64,000 nt of DNA from Acanthosepion esculentum (lineage: Eukaryota > Mollusca > Cephalopoda > Sepiida > Sepiidae), in assembly GCA_964036315.1 (NCBI GenBank), contig OZ038487.1, positions 57,303,234 to 57,367,233 on the forward strand, given 5' to 3'. Shown in pieces: positions 31,493-41,640 of the stretch. Every line of letters starts with the position of its first letter. Position 1 is the stretch's first letter. Under the pieces are notes generated by a model. The model had not been told where the DNA came from. It searched no databases and saw only the letters and a program-made list of their open reading frames with translations. The position numbers and the translations under genes are program-made.

Positions 31493-31850
31493 AGTTTATT
31501 CGAATCGAGACGAATGATTAATGATAGGATATGCTAGAACTGAATGATGTCAATAGCTATTTACCAAACAAAGATTACTTTTGGAACAAGGCCACCCAGC
31601 GAGGATCGAACTCAATACCGAATAGTAATGATTAGTTAGATCATCTTGTTAACCATTACACTATAATGAGGTATGATTTTATTTACTATTTAATTTTAGC
31701 ACAAATCCAAAAGCCTTAAGTAATCAGTGAGTATTAAATAGTGTATTCTGTAACTATGATCTGCGAGACTAACTTGCTAGTCATTACACCACGGCAAAGA
31801 ATCAAGAATTGTCGTGTTTATACTTGAGACTATAGGTCAATAGAGATATT
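31493..31850 (-). mobile_element. Two SINE-B fragments, minus strand
   Basis: At 31585-31675 the minus strand has 'aatggttaacaagatgatct' and 'gagttcgatcctcgctggg'. At 31745-31797 it has 'ccgtggtgtaatgactagca' and the head only. They are spaced about 160 bp apart in the same orientation, similar to the tandem SINE-B cluster at 13.7-14.7 kb. Confidence 0.6.
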
Positions 31851-32110
31851 GTTTATATTTTAGTTCATTGGTAGAGATTGGTCGTATTATACAGTTTATA
31901 GGTAGACATTGGACGTGTTTATAGTTGAGCCTATAGATTGTAATGGGTTATGTTTATACTTGGGTCTGTTGGTAGATATAAGTTGTTATATACTCAAGAT
32001 TATAGGTAGACATAGAGTGTGTTTATACTTGAGTCTGTTGGTAGATATAAGTTGATATATACTCAAGATTATAGGTAGATGTAGAATGTGTTTATACTTG
32101 AGTTTATAGG
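31851..32110. repeat. Degenerate minisatellite, left part
   Basis: Repeats of 'gtttatacttgagtct' plus 'ataggtagacatag', with a 69-bp higher-order period ('ggtagatataagttg' at 31971 and 32040). It continues after the insertion at 32492. Confidence 0.8.
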
Positions 32111-32485
32111 TGTTGTGGATTCGGGATGAATCCGATATCAATGAATAACAAACGGATGGATAAGGAAAATAAATGTATTAACGTAATAATACAAACTGGT
32201 AATACGGGTTAGTAGATCCAATAATGCGGGTTAGTACCACTAATATATATATATATACACAGTCTTGTTATTGAAGTATCGCGATATGACTCCTTACTGA
32301 GTCTACGTGCTCGTTAACTGTGACGCTTGCCGCCGTCCCTGTGTGTGACTTACTCTACTACTGAAATCTACTACTCTTCTGTCGTTCCGTCTCGACTCCT
32401 ACTTGACTCTTCGGGTATTCACTGGTAGTAGTATATGTATACCTTGGGTGAATCCATTTGTGTGCAAAGGGGGGACCCCTCAATA
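32111..32485 (+). mobile_element. LTR-like insertion splitting the minisatellite
   Basis: A 375-bp non-repetitive block starting 'tgttgtggattcggg' and ending 'gacccctcaata'. It is bracketed by 'atagg' (32106-32110 and 32486-32490), with the next base also matching. The flanks join into one continuous minisatellite. The TG start, a central TA-rich 'taatatatatatatatacac' and a 5-6 bp duplication suggest a solo LTR, though the 3' end is not CA. Orientation is assumed from the TG end. Confidence 0.5.
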
Positions 32486-32920
32486 ATAGGTTGACATAGA
32501 ACGTGCTTATCTTGAGTCCATTGATATAGGACATGTTTATACTTGAGTCGACAAGAAAATACATTGTGTTTATATTTGAGAAAATACATTGTGTTTATAT
32601 TTGAGAAAATACATTGTGTTTATATTAGGCATAGATTGTGTTTATACTTGAGGTCCATAAAGATCCTGTTTATACTTGAGGCCGAAATAGGAAGTGATAT
32701 ACTTGTCTGTACGTAGATATAAACCATGTTTATACTTCAGTCTACAGGTTGACATAAATCGTTTTATACTTAAATTAATTGGTAGACATTGGTCGGGTTT
32801 ATACTTGAATCTATAGGTTGATATAGATCGTTTTCATAGATGAATTTATTAACAGATATAGGTTACGTTACACTTGCGTCTATAGGCATACTTAGATCGT
32901 CCATACCTGAGTCCGAAAAC
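32486..32920. repeat. Degenerate minisatellite, right part
   Basis: The same 'tgtttatacttgagtc' units continue. A 25-bp sub-unit 'gaaaatacattgtgtttata' is repeated three times near 32552-32626. It decays toward 32920. Confidence 0.8.
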
Positions 32921-33179
32921 ATCCTCAATAAATTTTTTATGTTTTCTGGATTTTTATTTCTCTCTTAGCTCATAAAATGTCACGTTAAAGAAAACAGATA
33001 TAGAAAATAATCACATGAAACTTACTCTGATTCGAACCTTTGACTTGGAGATGAGTAGGCAAACGATAAATCCGTTGCGTCAATTTTCTGCTGCTTGAAC
33101 AGCACTGAAAAATTAATTTGCAAATGTTAAGGTAGTCGGGCACTCTGGCATTACACTACTGTTTTTTTTTTATCATTTC
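32921..33179. other. Unassigned sequence
   Basis: A tRNA-like stretch near 33015-33070 ('gattcgaacctttgac') may be an old minus-strand SINE head. Ends at a poly-T that is the A-tail of the next element. Confidence 0.35.
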
Positions 33180-33620
33180 ACCCCGAGCAAGTTGGTAGAT
33201 TTATAAATGTGCAATATGGAGTCTGAGGAGAAAACATTACTGTTACGACACAGTGAACCAAATTTTCTTGCAATGGATGCAGCTATTGATTCGATGTAGT
33301 CGCTTCAGTTCAAGTCAGTGGAAAACTTGAGGTCAAGAAGGCGCAATGTGTTGCTCTGCTGATGGCAGATAGAAAAAGTTATCTGTGGTGGTTAAATGAA
33401 AGCAGTTTTGTTTTGGAGGAGTTAAAATTTACAATCCATTTCTTGTTTCGTTTAACGACTGATTGGAGGTCCTTTTCAAGAGCAGTTGCCAGGTTTATTT
33501 TGTTCAGCTCTGACGGATTTGCTTATCGAGACAATATAAAACGGTAGTATCATCTGCATAAATATCTAGTTGGGAACTGATGACATCGGTGAGATCATTG
33601 ATTAAGATCAGCGTACGACC
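33180..33620 (-). mobile_element. LINE-B RT fragment, minus strand, with intact YADD
   Basis: On the minus strand from about 33610: 'LILINDLTDVISSQLD', 'IYADDTTVLYCLDKQI', then 'LQSVVKRNKKW' type text with frame changes, 'VNFNSSKTKLLSFNHH'. It ends in the LINE-B 3' terminus 'cttgctcggggtgaaatga' plus a poly-A (33165-33180). The catalytic YADD is intact, unlike the copies at 8.8 and 19.8 kb. Sequence between the RT centre and the 3' terminus is internally deleted. Confidence 0.78.
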
Positions 33621-34060
33621 CAGATATTGTGACCCAAACCAGAACGCACCGATATAATATACTGAACTGGATTCCTAAACTGGATTCGGTTGATCCCGTA
33701 TTAGCTTTACCCACTTCACGGAGGATAGATGCAACACGTGGTCAATTTAACGTGAAGTGCTCATACGTGTACATCTGTACCAAAGTAAAAAAAAAAATCA
33801 CTCAGTTCTTGCGAGCAATTTTACAATGGCGTTGGTATCCACCAAATGTCAAAGGTTTTGGCGCGCTACATTCCATCGTTCCACCAGTTCAGCTAATATC
33901 CGCCACGTACCTATTGTCGCATCATCTTTATTCCTTTCGTATTTCATTGGTAAGAAAAAAGTTCCCTTTCGACAACTTATTCCCAAGAATTGCTGCTTTG
34001 TAGAACAGACTTAATCTTAACCGATGCAAATCTCGGGACAGCCGGTATCTACTTTTAACA
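33621..34060 (+). mobile_element. LINE-B 3' end, plus strand
   Basis: An open frame of 124 codons (33629-34003) ends with 'FGALHSIVPPVQLISATYLL' and 'ISLVRKKFPFDNLFPRIAAL', the family C-terminus. The N-terminal part of the frame is not recognisable. It lies back to back with the minus-strand copy at 33180-33620. Confidence 0.72.
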
Positions 34061-34406
34061 CCCTCATTCAGTAATCCCCTACCTTTAGTGGCTTTTGAGT
34101 CTTGTATTGGGTTAACAATACCAAAAATAAAACAACAACAAAACTTTTTGTAAATACAATGGGAGAGGTGATTCCTTATAGCTGGGATTCCCGGTATTAG
34201 CCTTCCCACACTGTGTTTTTTTTTCTGTGAACTGCCCGAAGGCAAAAACACTGCTGGGCGGAGGGGAACATATGCTGTGATACCGGCCTTCAAAAGGCTT
34301 CACTCAGTTATTAATGATCAGCGGATTCTGATATAAGGCAATAGTAAGGTTGGGCACTTGGTGAGGCTCAATCTCAGTTCTAGTCGGCGAAAGTTCATCT
34401 ATCAGT
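34061..34406. other. Unassigned sequence
   Basis: Left flank of LTR copy 2. The minus-strand 121-codon frame (34293-33928) overlaps the LINE-B fragment and is not credible. Confidence 0.4.
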
Positions 34407-34610
34407 TGTCGGAGCTAACTCCTCCTTAATTTCCTAATTGTCCAAAATGTTCCTAGGTGACACTATCCTTAAACTATAAATACTTGAGAAACTTCGTTCT
34501 CTCTTTCTTTTTCCACTTTTCAGCGGATACACTTAAAATATTTGATCTCTCGTGGAGATACGCGTTTTCTACTTATGGGAAGACGCCATAACAGGGGCAC
34601 CGGATCATAT

Positions 34611-34680
<70 letters not shown>

Positions 34681-34927
34681 ACATACTTTGAAACACGAAC
34701 TCTTTACGTTCATGCACACACACCCGTTAATGTTTTTGTCTTTTGTAAACCCTTCTTATTTGTTTAATACATATCCTTGTTTGTACATATATATCGTTTC
34801 TTGGTTGTTTCCTTTACATTTCTTTTGGGTGAACTCATCTTGAGTCCGCCAGGTTTGTAGTGGACTTTATTTCAGGAGACCACACGTGTTCATATCACAA
34901 CGCGTGAAGAATCCACGGTCCGCTACA
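34407..34927 (+). mobile_element. Solo LTR, copy 2
   Basis: Starts 'tgtcggagctaactcctcc' and ends 'cggtccgctaca', aligning with 31054-31492. The TATA box 'actataaata' is at 34473. A (CA)n expansion at 34611-34678, where copy 1 has 'acacacatacacgtacgt', accounts for most of the extra 80 bp. Flanking 4-mers are cagt and aagt, one mismatch. No primer-binding site or coding region follows. Confidence 0.72.
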
Positions 34928-35098
34928 AAGTCTTTTGTGTATAGACGTATGTTTGAGTACAAGGTTGATAATTTGAATCGAAACTTAGCGTAAAAAAGCA
35001 GTTACCTTGTCTGATTTTCTGTGCAAACTCTGTAGCAGGAGGCCTTAAGCCGATTCTTTTTTACCGTATTTTCTTTGTTTTTTTTCTTTAATTGTTTG
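34928..35098. other. Unassigned sequence
   Basis: Short spacer between the LTR and the (TTTC)n array. Nothing recognised. Confidence 0.5.
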
Positions 35099-35471
35099 TT
35101 TTCTTTTTTCTTTCTTTCTTTCTTCCTTTCTTTCTTTCTTTCTTTCTTTCTTTCATGGTGTTTTAGGCAGTCTAATCTTTCTCTCATAGTATTTTCTTTT
35201 TTTATAATCTTTCTTTCTTTCTCTGCTTCTTTCTTTCTTTCTTTCTTTTTTATAATCTTTCTTTCTTTCTCTGCTTCTTTCTTTCTTTCTTTTTATAATC
35301 TTTCTTTCTTTCTCTGCTTCTTTCTTTCTTTCTTTTTTATAATCTTTCTTTCTTTCTCTGCTTCTTTCTTTCTTTTTTATAATCTTTCTTTCTTTCTTTC
35401 TTTCTTTTTTATAATCTTTCTTTCTTTCCTTCGTTCTTTTTTTATAATCTTTCTTTCTTTCTTTCTTTATA

Positions 35472-35513
<42 letters not shown>

Positions 35514-35515
35514 GG
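35099..35515. repeat. (TTTC)n array with higher-order units
   Basis: TTTC tetranucleotides organised into about 40-60 bp blocks 'ttttttataatctttcttt' and 'ctctgcttctttctttc' repeated around seven times. The 180-codon frame across it, the longest in the window, is F/L/S-rich translated repeat and not a gene. Confidence 0.95.
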
Positions 35516-35850
35516 TTATCAATCATATCCAACTGTTATTCATACTTCTTGTTTTTTTTTCTTCCAGCAAACCATAACCCTGAAAAAAAGGTTGTCTCCT
35601 TTTTATTCAACTTTTGAGCTTTCGTGAAAAAACTTTGTCCTCTAAGGAATTTATTTTCCAATAACGCTGCCGCATAAATAATATTATTTTACTGCATTTT
35701 AGATCACATAGGCACCGACGTACGTATAAAATATGTAAACAGACATTTGTAACGAATATTGTTCCAACTTCATGATGGGAATTATTATGTATTATTCAGT
35801 GACCGATGTACGTTTTGTTTGTGAGTGTGATGATTGAATACACCCTTCCA
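35516..35850. other. Unassigned sequence
   Basis: Nothing recognised between the two simple-repeat arrays. Confidence 0.5.
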
Positions 35851-35852
35851 CG

Positions 35853-35934
<82 letters not shown>

Positions 35935-35960
35935 CTCTCTCTCTCTCTCTCTCTCTCCCT
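35851..35960. repeat. (CA)n then (TC)n microsatellite
   Basis: A CA run passes directly into a TC run. Overlapping frames on both strands are repeat translations. Confidence 0.95.
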
Positions 35961-37084
35961 TTCTTGCTCTCTCTGTTTATGCATACACCGCTCTTCTGAT
36001 TACTATATCCACGATAATTCATCAGGATACAACCTCACATTTATGGAGGGTTAGTACTAAATCACATAAACGAGCTAGGCGACAATCTTTAAAGGGAAAG
36101 AGAAACAGCAACCTGTACTATTCAAATATATTTAATATCCAAACAGAAAATAGAGCAATGAAGAAATAGAAGTGTTTGCAGACAATTGCGCGTCTCCGGA
36201 CTTAGCTTAGGAGAAAAAGCTGTTCGGACATCTCATCGACAGTCCGACCCCCCCCCCTGATGCGGAAGAAGTCCTTTTCAATCTAGAGGCATGCTTATTT
36301 AAATAGTAATAATTTCTCTTAAGCTTACCAGCTCCGTTCTTTCGTAAACTGAATCCACAAATTGTAGTTTGTGGCCTTGCTTCAAGCTGTCTGAGTAACG
36401 TGGTGGAAAAAACAGGGGATGAACGTTTGCTTTTGGCGTTTATATAGCCAGTGGTGTTTTACCGTTACACTAACAGTGATTTACTCTCTCTTCAGCCATT
36501 TTACATCCTCGTTTTATTCTAGGCTTGATTAGTCGTGTTTTTCGATTGGTTATACCAAATTTCAGTACTTCGTCTTTTCTCTCAATATCGGGTGTTTTTT
36601 TTCCCATCGTCCTTTCCTTCACTGTGTCTGCCAATTTGTTCGTTGTTCTCCCTGTATATACTTGACACAACACTGTTCAGTTACCTTTTTTAATCGATTT
36701 TATCCCAAGTAAGGCAGTAAAGCCACTAAGGCACAAAGGAGTTACAGGTTATAGGAGAATTAGGAACAGAAACATTACTCGCTAAAAATAAATATTTAAA
36801 TGTTTGCCATTGCTTGATTTTGGTATCTGCAATTTGTCCTTCCCATATTCAGCTTTTTCTTTTGCAGACAACCGTACATTCTGTCTTGTAATTAACGTTT
36901 TCCTTTCTATTCGCTCGTCTTTACTCTTTTGTAAGAGATCCTGTACTTTACTTTTTTGTGGTCTGATATTAAGACTGTGACATCTGCATATCAAATGTTG
37001 ATATAATAATGAATCCAGGTGGGACTTAAAATTCACTCAGGATTGCTTCACTCTACGTAAAGGTTGAATAAGAAACGCGAATGA
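35961..37084. other. Unassigned sequence
   Basis: Minus-strand frames 36673-36470 (67 codons) and 37036-36782 (84 codons) are hydrophilic and lysine-rich and share no recognised domain. The first has 'QVYTGRTTNKLADTVKE', faintly like the YIG part of Penelope endonucleases, but this is too weak to call. Confidence 0.35.
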
Positions 37085-37610
37085 AACTGTGTTGATGTCA
37101 GACATAGAAAGAAACTCCAAGACCTAGACAGGTTAATAAACGAAAGCCAGAAGAAGGAACTAAACATCAACTGTAAGAGAACAAAATTATGATTACCAAC
37201 AAAAGAACAAGCAAGTATAGGAACTGCAAGTTGGAGATATCGCCATTAAAACACACACACACAGAAGGTTAAATATCTAGGATGGAAAATGTGACAATCC
37301 GAATGCGCATTGAAATACCAACAGAAAGGTTTCGAAAGGGGGCATGTAATGAGGAAGGAGGGATTGGAAAATCTGATACTCACAGGACAGTTAGAGCGAT
37401 GGAGGCAAGAGGAAAGCAGCGCGTAACACACTTGATGGGCTTGAGCAACTAGATGACAGAACAGTTATAATAAAAAACAAAAAACAAAACCTATTAAGAA
37501 CTGAAAGGGACAGGAGGATGTGGAGGGCCGTGATCGCCTACGTCCTGAAGGGACAAGGCACATAGAAGAAGAAGAAGAAGAAGAAGAAGAAGAAGAAGAA
37601 GAAGAAGAAG
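37085..37610 (+). mobile_element. LINE-A 3' part closing in (GAA)n
   Basis: Starts with the post-RT region 'agccagaagaaggaactaaa' (coding ESQKKELNI, like 'SEKKGLNI' at 8925), passes 'taaatatctaggatgg', skips the YGSECW block, resumes at 'gggcatgtaatgaggaagg' and ends 'ctgaagggacaaggcacata' followed by (GAA)n at 37562-37610. It is internally deleted. Confidence 0.78.
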
Positions 37611-37615
37611 CAAAT

Positions 37616-37850
37616 AATGAAGAAACAGAAATCGTTAGAAACACAGAAGAGTACTAAACTGTCATGTAATATCAATCTTCCTATATGGCAGTGAATGTTG
37701 GACAATCTCCTAAGAGATACAAGAGTTAGGAAGCTGTAGAGAATAATGACCACCCAAGACGAAGGGGCATGAGTCATAGAAGAAGAAGAAGAAGAAGAAG
37801 AAGAAGAAGAAGAAGAAGAAGAAGAAGAAGAAGAAGAAGAAGAAAAAGAA
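37616..37850 (+). mobile_element. LINE-A remnant, second of three, closing in (GAA)n
   Basis: Begins 'caaataatgaagaaacagaa' and 'tcgttagaaacacagaa', then the coding part 'ctatatggcagtgaatgttg' (YGSECW). It jumps to a 3' terminus 'gacgaaggggcatgagtca' and (GAA)n (37777-37850). Its first 100 bp are near-identical to 37861-37965. Confidence 0.75.
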
Positions 37851-37860
37851 GTTGAAGAAG

Positions 37861-38333
37861 CAAATAATGAAGAAACAGAAAATAAATCGTTAGAAACACA
37901 GAAAATAGGGCTAAACTGTTATGTAATATCAATCTTCCTATATGGCAGTGAAAGTTGGACAATCTCTTTACAGAGGGAAGAGAAAACCGAAGGCGACAGA
38001 AACGTGGTTCTACAGAAGGATACTGAGTATACCATGAACGAGGCGCGTAATTTCCGAAGAATAACATATAAGCAAAAAGACACTTAGAATCAGAATGAGA
38101 GCTGAAAATGTTTTTGGACATCATGAGGAAAGGGGCTTAGAAAATCTGACATTCACAAGACATATCAAAGGCGAAAGGAAAGGGCCACTTACCTGTCAGG
38201 GGCGGGAGGGACTAACGTTGCTAAGAGCTACAAGAGAGAGAAAGTTGTAGAGAACCATGACCACCCAAGTATTAAAGGGGCACATGGCATAGAAGAAGAA
38301 GAAGAAGAAGAAGAAGAAGAAGAAGAAGAAGAA
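37861..38333 (+). mobile_element. LINE-A 3' part, third of three, closing in (GAA)n
   Basis: Starts with the same 'caaataatgaagaaacagaa' as the preceding unit, then 'ctatatggcagtgaaagttg', 'cgacagaaacgtggttctac', 'tttttggacatcatgagg' and the 3' end 'aaaggggcacatggcata' with (GAA)n. The shared left junction, immediately after a GAA tract, implies tandem duplication rather than independent insertion. Confidence 0.78.
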
Positions 38334-38348
38334 GGATATGTACGAAAA

Positions 38349-38388
<40 letters not shown>

Positions 38389-38432
38389 AGAAGACGAAGA
38401 AGAAGAAGAAGAAGAGGAGGAGGAAGAAGAAG
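38334..38432. repeat. (CTA)n and (GAA)n microsatellites
   Basis: A CTA run (about 38349-38388) followed by more GAA/GAG units, extending the LINE-A tail region. Confidence 0.9.
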
Positions 38433-38839
38433 TGCTCAATATCTTTTCCTGGATGGCCTTAAGTGATTACATCTAGCAGTCATTTGTCATCGTGCATATC
38501 ACGTCTGAATCACAAATCTTCAATTTGCTTCTAAAGGAAATTTTCCCGTTGTTTCATGTTCAGTGTTGCATTTCCAATCCGTCATTTCATTTCGCGTCGA
38601 AGTCATTAATGTTGCGGATGTACCTGCCAAAATACGTGACGTTTTCTACAGCCTCATCATTCTTTCGGTCAACGAAGACATCTATTAAAACATGATGTTC
38701 CCTGCTGAATATGTTTTTTTTTTTTACCTTTCGTCACTATCTCTCGTTTTGCTACTCACAACATCCACAAGCAACAAGATCTTGAGTATAACTTGCCATA
38801 CTAGAAGCATTTAAATTATTCTCACCGGGACTATTATCT
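38433..38839. other. Unassigned sequence
   Basis: Phrases 'agcaacaagatc' and 'cttgccat.ctagaagc' recur at 40425-40460, and 'ctacagcctcatcattcttt' near 38650 resembles 'taccgcctcataattctttt' at 40290. So about 38480-38820 and 40270-40470 are diverged copies of one unclassified repeat. Confidence 0.5.
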
Positions 38840-38960
38840 TGATCTTTATTGTTATTATCACAACTTTTTGGATGTTGTCTTTTCCGGTCCTCTTCAGGTG
38901 CTTATAGATCCGGGTAACCTCCGGGAAATTTCGAATTGCACAGTTTATTTAATCTACGAG
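38840..38960 (-). repeat. Dispersed repeat E, minus strand
   Basis: Minus strand reads 'gtgcaattcgaaatttcccg', 'gaggttacccggatct', 'cacctgaagaggaccgg' and 'aataacaataaagatcaag', matching 28330-28445. The 'gaaac' part is lost ('gaaaagac'). Confidence 0.5.
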
Positions 38961-39519
38961 AACAGATTCTTCCTGTTCTGCTGACCATGTCTGTGAATAT
39001 CTCATCTAGCTCTTATTTAATGAAATCAGCTTCCCTACAAGTAAGCCGTAATTAGTGTTGAGACAATGAAATCAGGCATGGCTGATCATCTATGGTGAGG
39101 GGAAAAGGCCGTCACTAACCCCTCTTAAATGAAGTAAAACACTAGACAGAGACGAACACAGTAGTGTCAGACGTCTGAAACAATCAGTATATACAGTAGG
39201 CTATGAGGCCTAGCATAGAAATAAATACGATATGGTAGTCATTAATAAATAAGAAATTACAGCAAGACTTCAACAGCAGTAGCAGTAAGTAAACAAAAGT
39301 CTTGGCTAATGTAGTCAGTCATGACAAGCAGTAGAAATCTCAGCAGCAGGTAGATTAGTTTGAAGACTTCAAGTTATACACTCCGGATTGTCCCACGTGG
39401 ATTAAAGTTTAGCAGATTAAAGCGTTGGTTCTTTAATTTGGTGACATGGTAATTGCGAGTGCAATGTTTGGGTGAGAAATAAGTAATACTAGATCAGAAC
39501 TAGACGAGATATCCGGCTG
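38961..39519. other. Unassigned sequence
   Basis: No exon or element termini recognised. Confidence 0.45.
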
Positions 39520-39665
39520 TAGACCAAATAAAGGGTTCAATTCGAATTTTCCTGATGGTCACCTGGATAGAAAAGCACCTGGTGAAAGCCGTGGGACGTA
39601 ATGGTCGAAACGATGATGTGTTATTAGTCCGAGTGTAAATAAACGTTAATAATGATAACACATCA
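39520..39665 (+). repeat. Dispersed repeat E, copy
   Basis: Shows 'gaccaaataaagggttcaat', 'tcgaattttcctgatggtca', 'cacctggtgaaagcc' and 'ggtcgaaacgatg', then 'ttagtccgagtgtaaataa', in family order. Confidence 0.6.
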
Positions 39666-40019
39666 CCCCAGAAGCTCAGACATATATTAGAAGCTATGTC
39701 ATCAGCAAAGTTTAAATCAGAAAGCTTCTTTCTTTCAAGCAACTATATTCTCTTCCCTTGAGTTACTTTCTCATCCCTAAATTGGTGACAGTTATGATTT
39801 TTTGGTTTGATTCTGTTTAGCGGTATATCAACGTTATTTAATGCCAAAATTTAATTATTTTGAACATTGTCTTACGGCTTCAACTATAGATAAAATGTAT
39901 TGTCGGTCATTTTGCTATTAAATGTATTGTTGGTAATTCTACTATAAATATGTATCGTTAGAATTTTTTAATATAATAATGTATTAATATTTTTTACTAT
40001 AAAAATGTATTATACTTTC
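39666..40019. other. Unassigned AT-rich sequence
   Basis: The segment 39890-40020 has repeated 'ctataaaaatgtattgt'-type phrases at roughly 45-50 bp spacing, a short degenerate tandem array. Confidence 0.5.
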
Positions 40020-40195
40020 ATGGTGTTTGGGTGTTCACTATTTGCCTCTAGATGGAACTCTAGCAGATGCCACCTCCCGGTGAACCAGGGAACAATAACA
40101 TTTAAGAGGTGATTCCACGCTCCTCAAATCTTCAAATCTCCCGATCAGAGGCATCACTGCCGGATGTAGTTTATCGTCATACCCAGGAGTAGAGA
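40020..40195 (-). repeat. Dispersed repeat C, minus strand
   Basis: Inverse of 22545-22740: minus strand has 'tatgacgataaactacatcc', 'ttgaggagcgtggaatcacc', 'tgttccctggttcacc' and 'gaggcaaatagtgaacaccc'. A partial plus-oriented end ('ccgttaggatcccaactacg', 'ggtaaatagggaaccccca') lies at 40575-40615. Confidence 0.7.
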
Positions 40196-40650
40196 GATTC
40201 GAAAAGTAAAGAGGTGAGAATTAATCCTTGCTAGACTCCAGTGAGATCATAGAATTGTTGAATCCATAGAATTTCGAACTGCACAGTTCTTACCGCCTCA
40301 TAATTCTTTTTTTGTCAAAGAAACCATTTATTAGAATATATGATGTTCCCAGCTCAATGTATTTAATCTTTTTCGGCATTGATACTAAGGCCAATATATC
40401 TTTGCTACTCGTACTATCTACAAGCAACAAGATCGTGTCTGACTTGCCATGCTAGAAGCTTACTAATCTCTGCATGGTAGAATGATCACACGGTCTTCGC
40501 GACCACTCGCACGATGGCGTCCACAAACCCTGCCTCTTTGGTGCAACGATGAACTGCAGGGTAGACCGAGCGTCCGTTAGGATCCCAACTACGGGTAAAT
40601 AGGGAACCCCCAAACAAAAATCAACATACCTTTTATAATAAAATTACCAG

Positions 40651-40830
40651 CAGTCATTCAGTTATGTGCCATGCGTTATACACGCTTCATGTATCTTTCG
40701 ATACGTGACTGACAAGGCAGATTTTTTTTCCCGCTGTAGGTTGCCATTTCTTTCTGCAGTTGACCAGTTGCTATCCAAAGCGATTCCTCAACCCGAATCG
40801 CTATCCATTACTCCACCGCTAGTCTGCTTG
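40651..40830 (-). mobile_element. SINE-A, minus strand, internally deleted
   Basis: The minus strand retains the tRNA-like head 'tggagtaatggatagcgatt' and the 3' part from 'tttggatagcaactggtca' to 'gcacataactgaat', but the middle from the B box through 'tatgggtaaata' is missing. It lies in the same orientation as the copy at 55026. Confidence 0.75.
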
Positions 40831-41640
40831 ACTATAACTACTAATGAGGTGACTTACCAGTGATACAGCTTTAGTATCCCGATACCGCTTTCTTATCAAT
40901 GTTGTATTTTGTACAAATCTGTGCAAAAAGTGGATCAAGAGCTTACTCAGCTTCATACATATTTTCAGGAAATCTCAACCTTTACTTGGTCAATAAACAC
41001 ACAAGTGGGCGTTGCAATCCACCCCCGTACAAATATTTTTCCAGCGCGTGACCAAGTCAAGTTTTCCCTTGTCTTTCGAGCCTGTCACGTGTTTACATTA
41101 ATTATAAGTAGCAGACACAAGCTTATTCACTCTCTTCTTCTTTTCTCTTACTTCATTCACCTACGAAGATGTAACCTTAAAGGATTCCTGTCTTGACCAT
41201 GTGCGGTCAGACGTTAAAAACATATCCACGCATGCACGTATGTACGAAATTTTCCAAATTACATTACAAACATACAAAACATTTCCAAACAGGCAACAAG
41301 AAGTTTTCTCTTTGAAATACTCTTCTAAAGTTAAAAGTTTATTTAGCATTTCTCAGCTTTTTAATTCATTCAACTTTTGTGAGCTCAGATAAAAATATTT
41401 CAATTTCATCAGTAAAACTTTAATTCAGACAAAGGGACATAACACCAACAAAATAGTAACCTCTACGCATGTGCATCATTACACAAAAATAAATATAAAT
41501 CTTATTATTTTATATTGTTATAAAACCACTTGCGTTCCTTGTTTCATATTTTGTGGTATTTTGCGTTAAATATAAATCGTGAGGTCATGTTAATAAACAG
41601 ACATCTACAAATGGTCCTATATATTAACGTACCTCTAGAT
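40831..41640. other. Unassigned sequence
   Basis: 41090-41260 has 'attataagtagcagacac', a pyrimidine-rich run and 'acgttaaaaacatatccacg', an order reminiscent of the LTRs at 31054 and 34407, but I could not define ends. Confidence 0.4.

Noticed and set aside
31054..34927. A single full-length LTR retrotransposon with both LTRs
   Set aside because: Copy 1 has its own 4-bp duplication, no primer-binding site follows it, and the interval holds a minisatellite and LINE pieces but no gag-pol sequence.
35075..35617. 180-codon open frame, the longest in the window
   Set aside because: It is a translation of a (TTTC)n array with TATAATC interruptions. The composition is almost entirely F, L and S.
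36470..36673. GIY-YIG-like frame ('QVYTGRTTNKLADTVKE')
   Set aside because: Only a few residues fit. There is no GIY part and no other Penelope sequence nearby.
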